A stretch of DNA of 40,327 bases from Bryobacterales bacterium (lineage in GTDB: Bacteria > Acidobacteriota > Terriglobia > Bryobacterales > Bryobacteraceae): positions 1 to 40,327 of the forward strand of contig DAHVTI010000078.1 in assembly GCA_027324255.1 (NCBI GenBank), given 5' to 3'. A program made the translations under genes and the position numbers. Of this stretch, positions 1-8,809 are shown piece by piece. The notes under the pieces were generated by a model. That model worked only from the letters and a program-made list of their open reading frames with translations, had not been told where the DNA came from and did no database searches. How positions within the stretch are numbered: position 1 is the stretch's first letter; each line of letters begins with the position of its first letter.

Positions 1-697
1 TCTCTTCGATGGCGGGAGGCAGGAGCTGGTACATCCCTTCAAACCAGGTTCCGTCCACGTGGAAGGCGCGCAGGCCGAAGCCGCGGGCGATGTCGCGCAC
101 CGTGGAGCCGGTTTGAACGGTCTGCCGCGTGCTGATGGCGAAGCCATTGTTCTGAACGGTGAAGATGACGGGGAGCCGTTCGCGGGAGGCCCAGTTGAGC
201 GCCTCGAAAAACTCGCCCTCGCTGGTGGCGCCCTCGCCGGAGGAGACGTGGACCAACTGGTCGAGGCCTTCGAGCTTGAGGGCGCGGGCGAGGCCGACGG
301 CGGGCAGGAACTGGCTGCCGGTGACGGCGGTCTGCGCGACGAGCTTGAGATCGCGGGAGCTGAACTGCTCCGGCATGTTGCGGCCGTTGGAGCTGGGGTC
401 ACCAAGGCGGCTGAGCATGGCGAGGAAGATGTCCCTGAGCGGCATGCCGAGGCCGACGGCGACGGCCTTGGAGCGGTAGTAGGTGAAGAACCAGTCGTGG
501 CGGGGGCGCAGCAGCATGGTCATGCCGATCTGCAGCTTTTCGTGGCCGCGGGTGGAGGCCTGAAAAGTGCACTTGCCCTGCTTGGCGAAGACCTTCAGGC
601 GCTCCTCGACCAGCGCCGCCGTGAGCATCTTGCGGTACAGCTCCAGCGTAACCTCGTGAGGAACGCGGACAGCCTCGAGTTCCGTGACAGCAGTCAT
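1..697 (-). CDS. Thiamine-diphosphate 2-oxoacid dehydrogenase E1, alpha part (5' portion, cut by window edge)
   Basis: The first 232 residues are present; the gene continues beyond position 1. E1 enzymes decarboxylate a 2-oxoacid (pyruvate or branched-chain) with thiamine diphosphate and hand the acyl group to E2 lipoate in the cytoplasm. The N-terminal half carries the thiamine-diphosphate motif: GEGATSEG, then about 20 residues later VQNNGFAIS, the GDG-to-NN signature with Glu instead of Asp. The stretch TYYRSKAVAVGLG is typical of E1 alpha. The ATG at 697 is chosen because AGGGAG lies about 7 bases upstream. It is divergent from nsrR with 133 bases between. It could be a stand-alone alpha subunit or a fused alpha-beta protein; the C-terminal half needed to decide is outside the window. 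Substrate is not assigned. Confidence 0.85.
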   Translation of the reverse strand, partial: MTAVTELEAVRVPHEVTLELYRKMLTAALVEERLKVFAKQGKCTFQASTRGHEKLQIGMTMLLRPRHDWFFTYYRSKAVAVGLGMPLRDIFLAMLSRLGDPSSNGRNMPEQFSSRDLKLVAQTAVTGSQFLPAVGLARALKLEGLDQLVHVSSGEGATSEGEFFEALNWASRERLPVIFTVQNNGFAISTRQTVQTGSTVRDIARGFGLRAFHVDGTWFEGMYQLLPPAIEE

Positions 698-790
698 GGC
701 ATGCTCCCTTTCGCTCTCATCCAGAGCCGGCTCGTTCAGCCTACCTCCACAAGGGGAAGCGGGCGTCTAAATCAATACTACTTTGTCCGG

Positions 791-818
791 TTGATAAAAG
801 CAATACTCCTGGTATATC
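791..818 (+). promoter_or_regulatory. Candidate sigma70-type promoter of nsrR
   Basis: TTGATA (791-796) and TATATC (813-818) are 16 bases apart in an AT-rich patch within GC-rich DNA. A start about 7 bases after the -10 would leave only a very short leader before the ATG at 831, so either the transcript is nearly leaderless or another promoter upstream is used. Inferred from sequence only. Confidence 0.4.
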
Positions 819-820
819 TT
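798..820. promoter_or_regulatory. 23-bp imperfect palindrome, candidate NsrR operator
   Basis: The arms AAGCAATAC (798-806) and GTATATCTT (812-820) flank TCCTG; 7 of 9 arm positions are complementary. The length of 23 bp and the AAG...CTT ends resemble the NsrR operator type known from enterobacteria (two 11-bp halves). It covers the -10 box of the putative nsrR promoter, so bound NsrR would block it. Identification as an operator is inference. Confidence 0.4.
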
Positions 821-830
821 TAAGGGGACC

Positions 831-1301
831 ATGAATCTGACAGTGCACTCCGATTACGCGTTTCGGACGATGATGCTGCTGGCGGTGCGGGATCCGCGGA
901 GCACGACGATCCAGGAGATCGCGGACCGCTACGAGATTTCGCGGGGCCACTTGATGGTGCTGGTGCGCCAACTGGGGAGCCAGGGGTTCCTGGAGAACAC
1001 GCGGGGGCGAGGAGGAGGGATCCGGCTGGCGCGGCCGGCGGCGAAGATCCGGCTGGACGAGATTGTGCGGGCGACGGAGCCCAATTTCCGGATGGTGGAG
1101 TGTTTCGACACGGAGAACAACCGCTGCCTGATCACCAAACCGTGCCGGCTGCGGAGGGTACTCGACGAAGCGCTGAAGGCGTGGATGGGGGTCTTGAAAA
1201 AATACACGCTGGCGGACCTGGTGGAGAGGAACCTGGCGCTGGCGCGGATGCTGGTTGGGCCGGAGGCGGCCGGGCAGGCAGCGGCGCGGCGGAAGACATG
1301 A
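831..1301 (+). CDS. nsrR: Rrf2-family nitric-oxide-sensing regulator, NsrR type
   Basis: 156 residues, the usual NsrR length. An N-terminal winged helix (about 1-80, with the recognition helix near SRGHLMVLVRQL and the wing GRGGGIRL) is followed by three cysteines, C91, C99 and C105, in the context VECF, NRCLI and KPCRLR. This is the [4Fe-4S] or [2Fe-2S] ligand arrangement of NsrR, whose cluster reacts with NO and releases DNA. The C-terminal YTLADL motif is also characteristic. The start ATG has AAGGGGA just upstream. It heads the nar-like operon (next gene 133 bases downstream) and has a palindrome over its own promoter, so autoregulation and control of nitrate/NO metabolism are likely. Another Rrf2 subtype cannot be excluded, but the Cys pattern fits NsrR best. 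Confidence 0.85.
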   Translation: MNLTVHSDYAFRTMMLLAVRDPRSTTIQEIADRYEISRGHLMVLVRQLGSQGFLENTRGRGGGIRLARPAAKIRLDEIVRATEPNFRMVECFDTENNRCLITKPCRLRRVLDEALKAWMGVLKKYTLADLVERNLALARMLVGPEAAGQAAARRKT

Positions 1302-1372
1302 TTGCCGCGCGGGCCGCCAGGGGAAAGGGCTTGACTCCGCTGCCGGCGCGGAAAGCATGGATCCATGGATTT

Positions 1373-1390
1373 GCGGAGACACCTCTCCGC
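1373..1390 (+). other. Perfect hairpin between nsrR and the transporter gene
   Basis: The 7-base arms GCGGAGA (1373-1379) and TCTCCGC (1384-1390) enclose the loop CACC, 44 bases before the GTG start of the next gene. No T-run follows, so it is a poor intrinsic terminator. It could be a processing or stabilising element within the nsrR-nar transcript. Confidence 0.35.
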
Positions 1391-1434
1391 CGGCCCACTC
1401 CGCGCGAGTGCGGCCATCGACTGGGAGATTTCAG

Positions 1435-3660
1435 GTGAATCCTGCACAAAACGCCAACACTCATCTCACCCTGGGGACGATTTCGTTTGCGATTTGCTTT
1501 TGCGCATGGGGGCTGGTGGGGGCATTTGCGCCGGCCTTCCGGCAGGAATTCGGGCTGAGCGCGACGCAGGCATCGCTACTGGTGGCGACGCCGGTGATTC
1601 TGGGAGCGCTGGCGAGGATCCCGGTCGGGCTGCTGACGGACCGCTTCGGCGGGCGGCTGATCTTTACGCTCATCTTTCTGGTCTCGGCCGCGGCGGCCTT
1701 GCTGGTGCCGCTCGCGCCGACGTACCCGAAGCTGCTGGCGGCGAGCTTTCTACTGGGCGTAGCGGGTTCGTCGTTTGCCGCGGGGGTGGGGTACGTATCG
1801 AGCTGGTTTCCGCCGAAGGCGCAGGGCACCGCGCTGGGCGTATACGGCATGGGGAACGCGGGCCAATCGCTGGCGGTGTTTCTGGGGCCGGTGATCGCAG
1901 CCGTGTACGGTCGCGCGGTGGTCTTTGAAGGCCTGGCGGCGATGCTGGCGGCGTGGGCCGTCATGTTCTGGCTGATGGCCAGGAACGCGCCGTCCACGGC
2001 GCCGCCGCCGACGCTGGGTGCGATGATGCAGGTGCTGACGCGGAGCCGGACGGCGTGGGACCTCTCCGCCTTTTACTTCCTGACCTTCGGCGGGTTCGTA
2101 GCGTTTTCGATCTATCTGCCCACGCTGTTGAAGGACGATTTCGGGCTTGTGCCCAGCGACGCCGGGTTCCGGACCGCCGGGTTCGTGATCCTGGCGACGC
2201 TGATGCGGCCGGTGGGCGGGATCCTGTCGGACCGCATTGGCGGCGCGCGCGTGCTGGCCGGCGTTTTTTCGGGCATCGTGCCGTTCGCCTGCCTGATGGC
2301 GTGGCATTCGATGGTGCCGTTCACGGTGGGGGCGCTGGGCTGCGCGGCGCTGTTGGGACTGGGCAACGGCGCGGTGTTCAAGCTGGTGCCGCAGTGGTTT
2401 CCGGGGCAGACCGGCACGGTGACCGGGTTGGTGGGGGCCATGGGCGGGCTGGGCGGGTTCTTCCCGCCCTTACTGCTGGGCGCGTTCCGTGATCGCATGG
2501 GTGCGGTGTGGCCGGGTTTCCTGCTTCTGGGCGTCACCAGCGCGGCCCTGGCGGTGCTGAACCACCGCGTCTTCGTGCCGAGGGAGGTTGAACTGGAAGC
2601 GCTGATGACGCCCGCGCTGCGGCGGCGCGCCGACCAACTGCGCGCGGCGGCGTGGGCGACGATGGCGACCACGCTGCTGTGCGCGGCGATCGTGGTGGGC
2701 TCGCGGAACCTGCAGAACTTCGACGCGGCGCTGGTGGTGTACACGTTTGCGGTGATCTTCGCGGCGTGGGGCGTGACGTACCACTACACGGTGTGGCTGC
2801 AGAAGCCGCCGACGCGGCGCTTCTGGGAGCGAAGCGTGGAGCTGGTGGGTCGCTTTGGCGCGGCGCGGTCGGCGGCGATGATAGTGAGGACGTCGGCGAC
2901 GCACATCGTGGCGCAGAGTTTTATCGCGAAGCGCTCGCGGCTGCGGTGGTGGATGCACTTCTGCCTGTTCTGGGGCTGCCTGTCGGCGGTGGCGATCACG
3001 TTCCCGCTGGTGTTCGGGTGGATCCACTTCACCTCTTCGCCCGAGAGCCAGACGACGTACATCACGTGGCTGTTCGGCTTCCCGGCAGGATCGTTCGAAG
3101 TGCATACGGTGCTGGCGTGGGTATTGTTCCACGGGCTGGATTTCTCGGCCGTGCTGGTGCTGGCCGGCATCACGCTGGCGCTGTGGCGCCGGATGCGCGA
3201 CGAGGGCGCGCTGTCGCTGGAGTCGCTGTCGATGGACTTCGTGCCGCTGATCCTGCTCTTCGCGATCTCGGTGACGGGGCTGGCGCTGACGGCATCGACA
3301 ATCTGGCTGCGCGGCTCGCAGTATGAGTTCCTGGCCATCCTGCATGCCATCACGGTGATTTCGGCGCTGCTGTACCTGCCGTTCGGCAAGTTCTTCCACA
3401 TTTTCCAGCGGCCGGCGCAACTCGGCGTGAAGCTGTATCAGAAAGCGGGCGAGGCCGACGGAGCGGCGCTGTGCGCGCGCTGCGGCGCCGGGTTCGCCAC
3501 GAAGATGCAGATCGAGGACCTGAGGAGCGTGTTGCCGCAGCTCGGCTTCGATTACGCGATGACGGGCGCGGCGGAGCACTGGCAGGCGGTGTGCCCGGCC
3601 TGCAAACGGAAGTCCATCGCGTTGTCCCAACTGAGAGCGAAGGAGAGTGCCCGTGGCTAA
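1435..3660 (+). CDS. NarK-type nitrate/nitrite MFS transporter fused to a NarI-like cytochrome b domain
   Basis: 741 residues, far longer than a plain NarK (about 400-460). Residues about 10-385 are an MFS transporter with the family loop LLTDRFGGR and a second-half LSDRIGG repeat, plus a Gly-rich helix as in nitrate/nitrite porters. Residues about 400-660 form a second membrane domain with histidines H508, H531, H557, H566, H637 and H655. The ending [16 protein letters not shown] resembles NarI/DsrM-type heme-b subunits that oxidise quinol. A C-terminal tail carries C680-x2-C683 and C720-x2-C723, which could bind zinc or an Fe-S cluster. The GTG at 1435 is chosen because GGGAG ends 7 bases upstream and the MFS domain begins right after it. 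The next gene overlaps the end by 8 bases. Likely role: nitrate import physically joined to the electron-feeding subunit of the reductase. The reductase partner assignment is inference. Confidence 0.75.
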   Translation: MNPAQNANTHLTLGTISFAICFCAWGLVGAFAPAFRQEFGLSATQASLLVATPVILGALARIPVGLLTDRFGGRLIFTLIFLVSAAAALLVPLAPTYPKLLAASFLLGVAGSSFAAGVGYVSSWFPPKAQGTALGVYGMGNAGQSLAVFLGPVIAAVYGRAVVFEGLAAMLAAWAVMFWLMARNAPSTAPPPTLGAMMQVLTRSRTAWDLSAFYFLTFGGFVAFSIYLPTLLKDDFGLVPSDAGFRTAGFVILATLMRPVGGILSDRIGGARVLAGVFSGIVPFACLMAWHSMVPFTVGALGCAALLGLGNGAVFKLVPQWFPGQTGTVTGLVGAMGGLGGFFPPLLLGAFRDRMGAVWPGFLLLGVTSAALAVLNHRVFVPREVELEALMTPALRRRADQLRAAAWATMATTLLCAAIVVGSRNLQNFDAALVVYTFAVIFAAWGVTYHYTVWLQKPPTRRFWERSVELVGRFGAARSAAMIVRTSATHIVAQSFIAKRSRLRWWMHFCLFWGCLSAVAITFPLVFGWIHFTSSPESQTTYITWLFGFPAGSFEVHTVLAWVLFHGLDFSAVLVLAGITLALWRRMRDEGALSLESLSMDFVPLILLFAISVTGLALTASTIWLRGSQYEFLAILHAITVISALLYLPFGKFFHIFQRPAQLGVKLYQKAGEADGAALCARCGAGFATKMQIEDLRSVLPQLGFDYAMTGAAEHWQAVCPACKRKSIALSQLRAKESARG

Positions 3661-5878
3661 GCTGCCGCTGCCGGTCGAAGACCTGATCCGCGCCTACGGC
3701 CCCACACTGAAGCACACGCCTCCGGGGGGCTGGGCGGAGAGCGCCCGCCACGAAGGGGAGCGGCTGGTGAAGACGCACTGCTGCTTCTGCGGGCAGCAGT
3801 GCGGCATCCAGTTGCGAGTGCGGCAGAACGAAGTGGTGGGATTCGAGCCGTGGGAGGAGTTCCCGTTCAACCGCGGCATGCTGTGCCCGAAGGGCGTGAA
3901 GCGCTACCTGCAGGGATCGCACCCGGACCGGCTGCTGGATCCGCTGCTGCGGGCGGAGGGCGGATTTCGCAAGGCGAGCTGGGAAGAGGCGCTGGGCACG
4001 ACGGCGAGCCGCCTGAAGGAGATTCAGGCGGCGCACGGGCCGGACTCGGTGGCCGTGCTGGGCGGGGCGTCGCTGATCAGCGAGAAATCCTATCTGCTGG
4101 GCAAGTTCGCGCGGGTGGCGCTGGGCACGCGGCATATCGACTACAACGGGCGGCTGTGCATGGTTTCGGCCGGCACGGCGTACAAGCTGGCGCTGGGTGT
4201 GGACCGCAATCCGAATCCGTGGTCGGACATCCCGCATGCGCAGGTGGTGCTGGTGGCTGGCTCGAACGTGGCGGAGTGCTTCCCGATCACGACCGACTAC
4301 CTGTGGCGGATGCGCGACAACGGGGGGAAGCTGATTATCGCGGACCCGCGGCGGACGCCGATCGCGCGAAACGCGGACCTGTACCTGCCCGTGAAGCCGG
4401 GCATGGACGTGGCGCTGTTTGCGGGCATCCTGCACGTGGTGCTGCGGGAAGGGCTGGAAGACCGCACGTTCATCGACGAGCACACAACGGGCTTCGAGGC
4501 GGTGGCCGAGTATGTGAAGCAGTGGGACCCGCGGCGCACGGCCGAGGCAACGGGCGTGCCGCCGGAGTCGATCGAGAAAGCGGCGCTGTGGTTCGGCACG
4601 GCGGAGCGGGCGATGGCGCTGCACGCGCGCGGCATCGAGCATCATTCTCATGGCGTGGAGAACGTGCTTTCGGTGATCAACCTGTGCCTGGCCACGGGCA
4701 ACATCGGCCGGAGGGGCGCGGGTCCGAACACGATCACGGGCCAGGGCAACGGCCAGGGCGGCCGCGAGCACGGCCAGAAGTGCGACCAGTTACCCGGGCA
4801 GCGCCATATCGAGGACCCGGCGGCGCGCGAGTACGTGGCCAAGGTGTGGGGCGTGAAGCCGGAGAGCCTGCCGCACGCGGGGTACTCGGCGGTGGAGATC
4901 ATCGAGGCGATTCACCGCGGCGAGATCAGGGGGCTGTTGTCGATCTGCTTCAATCCCCTGGTGTCGCTGCCGGACGCGGGCTACGTGCGCGAGGCGCTGG
5001 AGAAGCTGGAGTTTTTCGGCATCATCGATTTCTTTCTGTCCGAAACGGCGAGGCACGCCGACGTGGTGCTGGCAGGCAGCCTGCAGGAGGAGGAAGAGGG
5101 CATCGTGTGCTCGGGTGAGGGGCGCGTGATCAAGATCAACAAAGCAGTGGACCCGCCGGGCAACGCGCGCGGGGATTCGCGGATTATCGTGGACCTGGCG
5201 CGGCGCCTGGGCCAGGGGCAATACTTCCAATTCCCCTCGACGCGCGAGATCTTTAATGAACTGCGCGTGGCTTCAAAGGGCGGCACGGCGGACTATTCGG
5301 GCATCACTTGGGAGCGGCTCGAAAAGGAGATGGGCCTGTTCTGGCCGGTGCCGGAGGAGGGCCACCCCGGCACTCCGCGCTTCTTTGAAGGCGGGCATTT
5401 CAAGTACCCGGACGGCAAGGCGCGCTTCCTTGCGGCCGAGGTCAGGCCGGGCGGCGATCCGCTGGACGCCGAGTATCCGCTGTACCTGACGACGGGGCGG
5501 GTGGTGAGCCAGTTCCTGTCGGGGACGCAGACGCGGCGCATCGGCCCGCTGGTGGACCAATATCCGGAGCCGCAGGTGGAGCTGCATCCGGAGCTGGCGG
5601 CGCAGCACGGCATTGCGAACGGCGACCTGGTGACGGTGACTTCGCGCAGGGCGTCGGTGACGCTGCCGGCGATGGTGGTGCGGACGATCCGGCCGGACAC
5701 GGTGTTCATTCCGTACCACTGGCCGGAGCGGAAGAGCGCCAACAACCTGACGCACCGCACACTGGATCCGCGCAGCAAGATCCCGGAGTACAAATGCTCG
5801 GCGTGCCGCGTCGCGAAGGCGGAGACGCCGGCGGGGCTGAAGGCGAACGGGCGGCTGAACGTGCTGGGGTGGCGCTGA
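3653..5878 (+). CDS. Molybdopterin oxidoreductase, nitrate-reductase-like catalytic subunit
   Basis: 741 residues of the DMSO-reductase superfamily. The N-terminal [4Fe-4S] motif is C43-x2-C46-x3-C50-x27-C78. C169 in NGRLCMVSA is the likely Mo ligand. The C-terminal bis-MGD domain has YLTTGRV followed by SGTQTRR, very close to NapA/NasA and formate dehydrogenase. Cys as Mo ligand, neighbouring NarK and NsrR favour nitrate over formate or other substrates, but this is context inference. There is no Tat signal, so the subunit should be cytoplasmic, as in Nas-type enzymes. The GTG at 3653 is preferred over the GTG at 3647 because AAGGAG (3640-3645) is then 7 bases away. It overlaps the transporter gene by 8 bases and is followed after 1 base by the ferredoxin gene. 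No NarJ-type chaperone is seen. Confidence 0.75.
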   Translation: MAKLPLPVEDLIRAYGPTLKHTPPGGWAESARHEGERLVKTHCCFCGQQCGIQLRVRQNEVVGFEPWEEFPFNRGMLCPKGVKRYLQGSHPDRLLDPLLRAEGGFRKASWEEALGTTASRLKEIQAAHGPDSVAVLGGASLISEKSYLLGKFARVALGTRHIDYNGRLCMVSAGTAYKLALGVDRNPNPWSDIPHAQVVLVAGSNVAECFPITTDYLWRMRDNGGKLIIADPRRTPIARNADLYLPVKPGMDVALFAGILHVVLREGLEDRTFIDEHTTGFEAVAEYVKQWDPRRTAEATGVPPESIEKAALWFGTAERAMALHARGIEHHSHGVENVLSVINLCLATGNIGRRGAGPNTITGQGNGQGGREHGQKCDQLPGQRHIEDPAAREYVAKVWGVKPESLPHAGYSAVEIIEAIHRGEIRGLLSICFNPLVSLPDAGYVREALEKLEFFGIIDFFLSETARHADVVLAGSLQEEEEGIVCSGEGRVIKINKAVDPPGNARGDSRIIVDLARRLGQGQYFQFPSTREIFNELRVASKGGTADYSGITWERLEKEMGLFWPVPEEGHPGTPRFFEGGHFKYPDGKARFLAAEVRPGGDPLDAEYPLYLTTGRVVSQFLSGTQTRRIGPLVDQYPEPQVELHPELAAQHGIANGDLVTVTSRRASVTLPAMVVRTIRPDTVFIPYHWPERKSANNLTHRTLDPRSKIPEYKCSACRVAKAETPAGLKANGRLNVLGWR

Positions 5879-5879
5879 G

Positions 5880-6458
5880 GTGCACGGGTACGAGTTCTAC
5901 GCCGATCCTTCCCGCTGCATCGGCTGCCAGAGTTGCGTGAACGCCTGCGCGGAGTGCGGGACGCACCGCGGCGTGTCGATGATCCACCTGGATTTCCTGG
6001 ACCGGGAGTGGACGACGGCGACGACGCCGATGGTGTGCATGCACTGCGAAGATCCGACGTGCGCACAGGCGTGCCCGGCGGACGCCATCAAGAAAGGCGA
6101 GGACGGAGTGGTGCGCAGCGCGCTGAAGCCGCGGTGCATCGCCTGCTCCAACTGCGTGCTGGCCTGCCCGTTCGGCGTGCCGAAGGTGGAGGTGGCCATG
6201 GAGCTGATGATGAAGTGCGACATGTGCTACGACCGCACTTCGGTGGGCCTGCGGCCGATGTGCGCGACGGTGTGCCCGTCGCAGGCGCTGATGTACGTGA
6301 CGCCCGACGAGGCGGCGCGGCTGCGGCGGGACAGGCCGGTGAACACGTTCCGGTTCGGCAACCAGGAGGTGCGGACGAAGGTGTACATGTATCTGCCGCA
6401 GGGCGAGGAACAACTGGAAGTGGATGTGATTCACGACATGTGGAGGCCAGAGGAATGA
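5880..6458 (+). CDS. Four-cluster ferredoxin electron-transfer subunit (DmsB/NrfC-like)
   Basis: 192 residues. Four cysteine groups are visible: CIGCQSC with [14 protein letters not shown] with QACP, CIACSNC with ACPFG, and CDMC with a later CATVCP. This is the DmsB/NrfC/PhsB layout that normally wires four [4Fe-4S] clusters between a molybdenum subunit and a membrane quinol oxidase. There is no signal peptide, so it is cytoplasmic with the Mo subunit. It starts with GTG one base after the stop of the Mo subunit; its own ribosome site is weak (GGGG region), suggesting translational coupling. Its end overlaps the Rieske start in an ATGA. Confidence 0.85.
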   Translation: MHGYEFYADPSRCIGCQSCVNACAECGTHRGVSMIHLDFLDREWTTATTPMVCMHCEDPTCAQACPADAIKKGEDGVVRSALKPRCIACSNCVLACPFGVPKVEVAMELMMKCDMCYDRTSVGLRPMCATVCPSQALMYVTPDEAARLRRDRPVNTFRFGNQEVRTKVYMYLPQGEEQLEVDVIHDMWRPEE

Positions 6459-6991
6459 GCGGCAATCCGGGGCGATGCCCGAAGGAAGAACGGCTGTGGC
6501 GCGAGGAGTTCTCGGTCTCCTCGGCGGAGCAAGCGTATGTAGAGCGCCGGCAGTTCAGCCGGTTTCTGGTGCTGACCAGCGGGGCGATGTTCGCCGGCCA
6601 GGTGTGGCTGATGGCGAAGAGCTGGGTAGCGAAGGCCGGCTCGGTGGTGTGGCCGCGGCAGCCGGTGGCGGCCGTGGGCGAACTGCCGGTGGGGGAGGCG
6701 AAGGTGTTTCAGTATCCGGGGCCGAACGACAACTGCCTGCTGGTGCGCGTGAGCGAGACGCAGTACGCGGCCTACAGCCAGAAGTGCACGCACCTGTCGT
6801 GCGCGGTGATCTACTCGGCGGAGAAGCGGGTGCTGGAGTGTCCGTGCCACCAGGGCTATTTCTCGATCGACGACGGGCACGTCGTTCAGGGTCCGCCGCC
6901 GCGGCCGCTGCCGCGGGTGGAACTGGAGGTGAGCGGCGGGCAGTTGATCGCGAAGGGCATGTCGGTGTTCGGCGAGCGGGAGAGGGAATAG
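6455..6991 (+). CDS. Membrane-anchored Rieske [2Fe-2S] protein
   Basis: 178 residues. Box 1 is C111-T-H113-L-S-C116 and box 2 is C129-P-C131-H132. C111, H113, C129 and H132 would bind the cluster and C116/C131 would form the disulfide known from high-potential bc1/b6f Rieske proteins. A twin arginine at 31-32 (RRQFSRF) precedes a hydrophobic segment, consistent with a Tat signal anchor that places the cluster outside the cytoplasmic membrane. The ATG overlaps the ferredoxin stop (ATGA), with TGGAGG 8 bases upstream. It belongs to the same operon as the nitrate-reductase-like genes and probably works with the cytochrome b domain of the fusion protein in quinol oxidation; this partnership is inferred. 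Confidence 0.85.
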   Translation: MSGNPGRCPKEERLWREEFSVSSAEQAYVERRQFSRFLVLTSGAMFAGQVWLMAKSWVAKAGSVVWPRQPVAAVGELPVGEAKVFQYPGPNDNCLLVRVSETQYAAYSQKCTHLSCAVIYSAEKRVLECPCHQGYFSIDDGHVVQGPPPRPLPRVELEVSGGQLIAKGMSVFGERERE

Positions 6992-6993
6992 CG

Positions 6994-7260
6994 ATGGCCT
7001 TTTACGATTCTCCTTTGCGAAAGCGCGCCGCCCGGGTAATGGACGGCACGATGCTGCTGATCGTGGTGCTGGTGGTGGTGCAGGTGTGGCTGCTGATGGC
7101 GTCCGTGGAATCCTGGCTGGCGGGGCATCAACAGGTGGCGCTGCCCGCGATGCTGCTGTCGGGGGCTCTATTTGCCGGTTGCGCCGGGCTGCTGGCGTTA
7201 TCGCGCAGGACGGACCGGGCGGCGAGGGTGGGCGGAACTGGAGAGCGGCGGGAGGTGTGA
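6994..7260 (+). CDS. Small two-helix membrane protein of the nar-like operon
   Basis: 88 residues with two predicted transmembrane helices (about 18-36, Val/Leu-rich, and about 48-66) and basic ends. Only 2 bases separate it from the Rieske stop, so it is in the same operon. No motif or cofactor ligand is seen. Its position suggests a membrane assembly or stabilising subunit of the redox complex. I do not recognise the family with confidence. Confidence 0.7.
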   Translation: MAFYDSPLRKRAARVMDGTMLLIVVLVVVQVWLLMASVESWLAGHQQVALPAMLLSGALFAGCAGLLALSRRTDRAARVGGTGERREV

Positions 7261-7364
7261 TTCAGGCTGCGAGCCGTTCGCCGTTGAGCCGAAGGCGAGG
7301 TATGCGGCGCGATGCTGAACCAGGGGCTTTCAGGGGAATTGCCGTTGGGAGGTAAGAGGATTAC

Positions 7365-7405
7365 CTGATTCCAAGAATGAGGCCCGAGGAGGAGGCTGGA
7401 ATCAG
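7365..7405 (+). other. Inverted repeat in the 189-base gap after the nar-like operon
   Basis: The arms CTGATTCC (7365-7372) and GGAATCAG (7398-7405) are perfectly complementary with a 25-base loop. A smaller GGTAA/TTACC pair lies just before. It sits in the leader of the next gene (TTG start at 7450) and could be an mRNA structure or an operator. There is no T-run. The rest of the gap 7261-7449 shows nothing else recognisable. Confidence 0.3.
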
Positions 7406-7449
7406 GCCGCTCAAGTCGCCGCCGCTTTGCCGGCTTTGGAGGAACCGAC

Positions 7450-8667
7450 TTGCCCTCTGATCGAATCGCCATTTTGTGGCGGGACGCTGACATGGCGTCC
7501 GAAGTGCGTGATCTGGTTGGCCGCGTGCGCCCGTTCCACCGTCTGTGGAACATCGACGTGTCCGATGGAAGCGCGCTGGCGGAGTTTCTCGGCATTCTCG
7601 AGGAAGAGGAACCCTATACGATTTTCGCTGAAGTGCGCGATTTCCTCGATATGGGCGCTGTTCTCGATCCCATTCTCACGGCCTGCCCGCGCGCGCCTGT
7701 GGTGGTGTACGGCCGGGCGATGGAGAGCCAGGCATTTGTGGAACTCAACCGGACGGGAATCCGTTTCTTCCTGCACCTGCCGGCCAAGGCGGGCGAGTTG
7801 GAAAGCATCTTTCAAGCACTGCGAGCCGCACCGCCGTCATCCAGCGAGCCTGAGGCGCCGTGCGGCAAGGTGGTCAGCTTCATCCCGGCCAAGCCAGGGG
7901 CGGGCGCTTCCACGGCCGCCGCTCATTTCGCGCATGCCTGCTCGGAGATCCTTGGCAAACGCGTGGCCCTGGTGGATCTGGATCTGAATTGTGGTGTGCA
8001 AGGGGTGCTGCCCCGCATTGAATCGAAGCATTCGCTGCCGGAAATCGTGAGGCGCGTGAACCGATCGGGCAGCCTGCCGGCTGAGAACCTGATGACCCGC
8101 GCCGGCGCGGTGGATGTCTTTTCCTCCGACAAGCGCACACGCACGGCGAGGCTGGACTGCAGCGAATTCGAGGAGTTCGTCCGCTGCCTGGAGAGAGCCT
8201 ATGTCCTGGTGGTGATCGACCACTCCGGCAACTGGGAGCGGTACTCCGTGCTGGGCTTGCGGCGTTCGGCCGCGGTGTTTTACGTCTGCGGAGCGGACCA
8301 TCTATCCCTCAGGCTGGCCTGCTCGGGACGCCCCCTGCTGGATGAGGATGCGGTGCCAAACGTGAGACTTCTGCTCAACCGCAGCGAGTGCAAAGGCGCG
8401 GCGGCGCCCGCCGAGGCCGAGAGACTGGTGGGGATGCCGCTCTTCGCCAGCCTTCCGAACTCCTATTCGGTGCTGCAGCAGGCGGCCCGCTCCGGCGGAC
8501 TGGCGCCGCGTTCCTCGCCCTATGGCGAGGCGGTGAATGAACTGTGCCTGCGCACCGTGGAGTGGCTGCTGATGCCGCGCCACGAGCGCGGCGGCGCCAG
8601 GCGCGGAGTGAGTTCGGGGGTGCTGTCGGCGCTGGGCTTATCGACGCTGGGGCGGGCCCGCAGATAG
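7450..8667 (+). CDS. TadZ/CpaE-like MinD-family ATPase with N-terminal receiver-like domain
   Basis: 405 residues. The first 125 or so resemble a response-regulator fold of the kind found at the front of CpaE/TadZ, without an obvious phospho-acceptor Asp cluster. Residues 140-390 form a ParA/MinD domain. The P-loop reads K148-P-G-A-G-A153-S-T: the signature Lys is kept but the nucleotide-binding Lys of GKS/T is Ala, as in many TadZ/CpaE proteins. DLDLNCGV follows as the next motif. TadZ proteins localise pilus machinery to the cell pole. No other tad genes are in the window, so partner and role here are unknown. The TTG start is chosen because GGAGG lies 7 bases upstream (7438-7442). Confidence 0.7.
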   Translation: MPSDRIAILWRDADMASEVRDLVGRVRPFHRLWNIDVSDGSALAEFLGILEEEEPYTIFAEVRDFLDMGAVLDPILTACPRAPVVVYGRAMESQAFVELNRTGIRFFLHLPAKAGELESIFQALRAAPPSSSEPEAPCGKVVSFIPAKPGAGASTAAAHFAHACSEILGKRVALVDLDLNCGVQGVLPRIESKHSLPEIVRRVNRSGSLPAENLMTRAGAVDVFSSDKRTRTARLDCSEFEEFVRCLERAYVLVVIDHSGNWERYSVLGLRRSAAVFYVCGADHLSLRLACSGRPLLDEDAVPNVRLLLNRSECKGAAAPAEAERLVGMPLFASLPNSYSVLQQAARSGGLAPRSSPYGEAVNELCLRTVEWLLMPRHERGGARRGVSSGVLSALGLSTLGRARR

Positions 8668-8701
8668 CCACGGCCGCGGGGCGCTCCGAGAGGCCTGAGA
8701 G

Positions 8702-8723
8702 GGCCGGCCCGACACGGCCGGCC
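8702..8723 (+). terminator. GC-rich hairpin after the TadZ-like gene
   Basis: GGCCGGCC (8702-8709), loop CGACAC, GGCCGGCC (8716-8723): a perfect 8-bp stem 34 bases after the stop codon. No T-run follows, so termination would have to be Rho-assisted or weak. The remainder of 8668-8809 has no other visible structure except an AAAAT patch just before the next start. Confidence 0.4.
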
Positions 8724-8809
8724 GGCGATTGGACCCCACGAAAAACAAGTGATTGCAGATTCTTCACTCTCCTGAACAGGAACCCGATCCGTGAGAAAAT
8801 GAAAGCTGC

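Noticed and set aside
1255-1434. N-terminal extension of the NarK fusion to an ATG at 1255
   Set aside because: It would overlap nsrR and adds Arg/Gly-rich residues without homology; the GTG at 1435 has a good ribosome site directly before the MFS domain.
5933-6454. Extension of the Rieske frame upstream through the ferredoxin gene
   Set aside because: It is an out-of-frame shadow of the ferredoxin; the ATG at 6455 in an ATGA overlap is the natural start.
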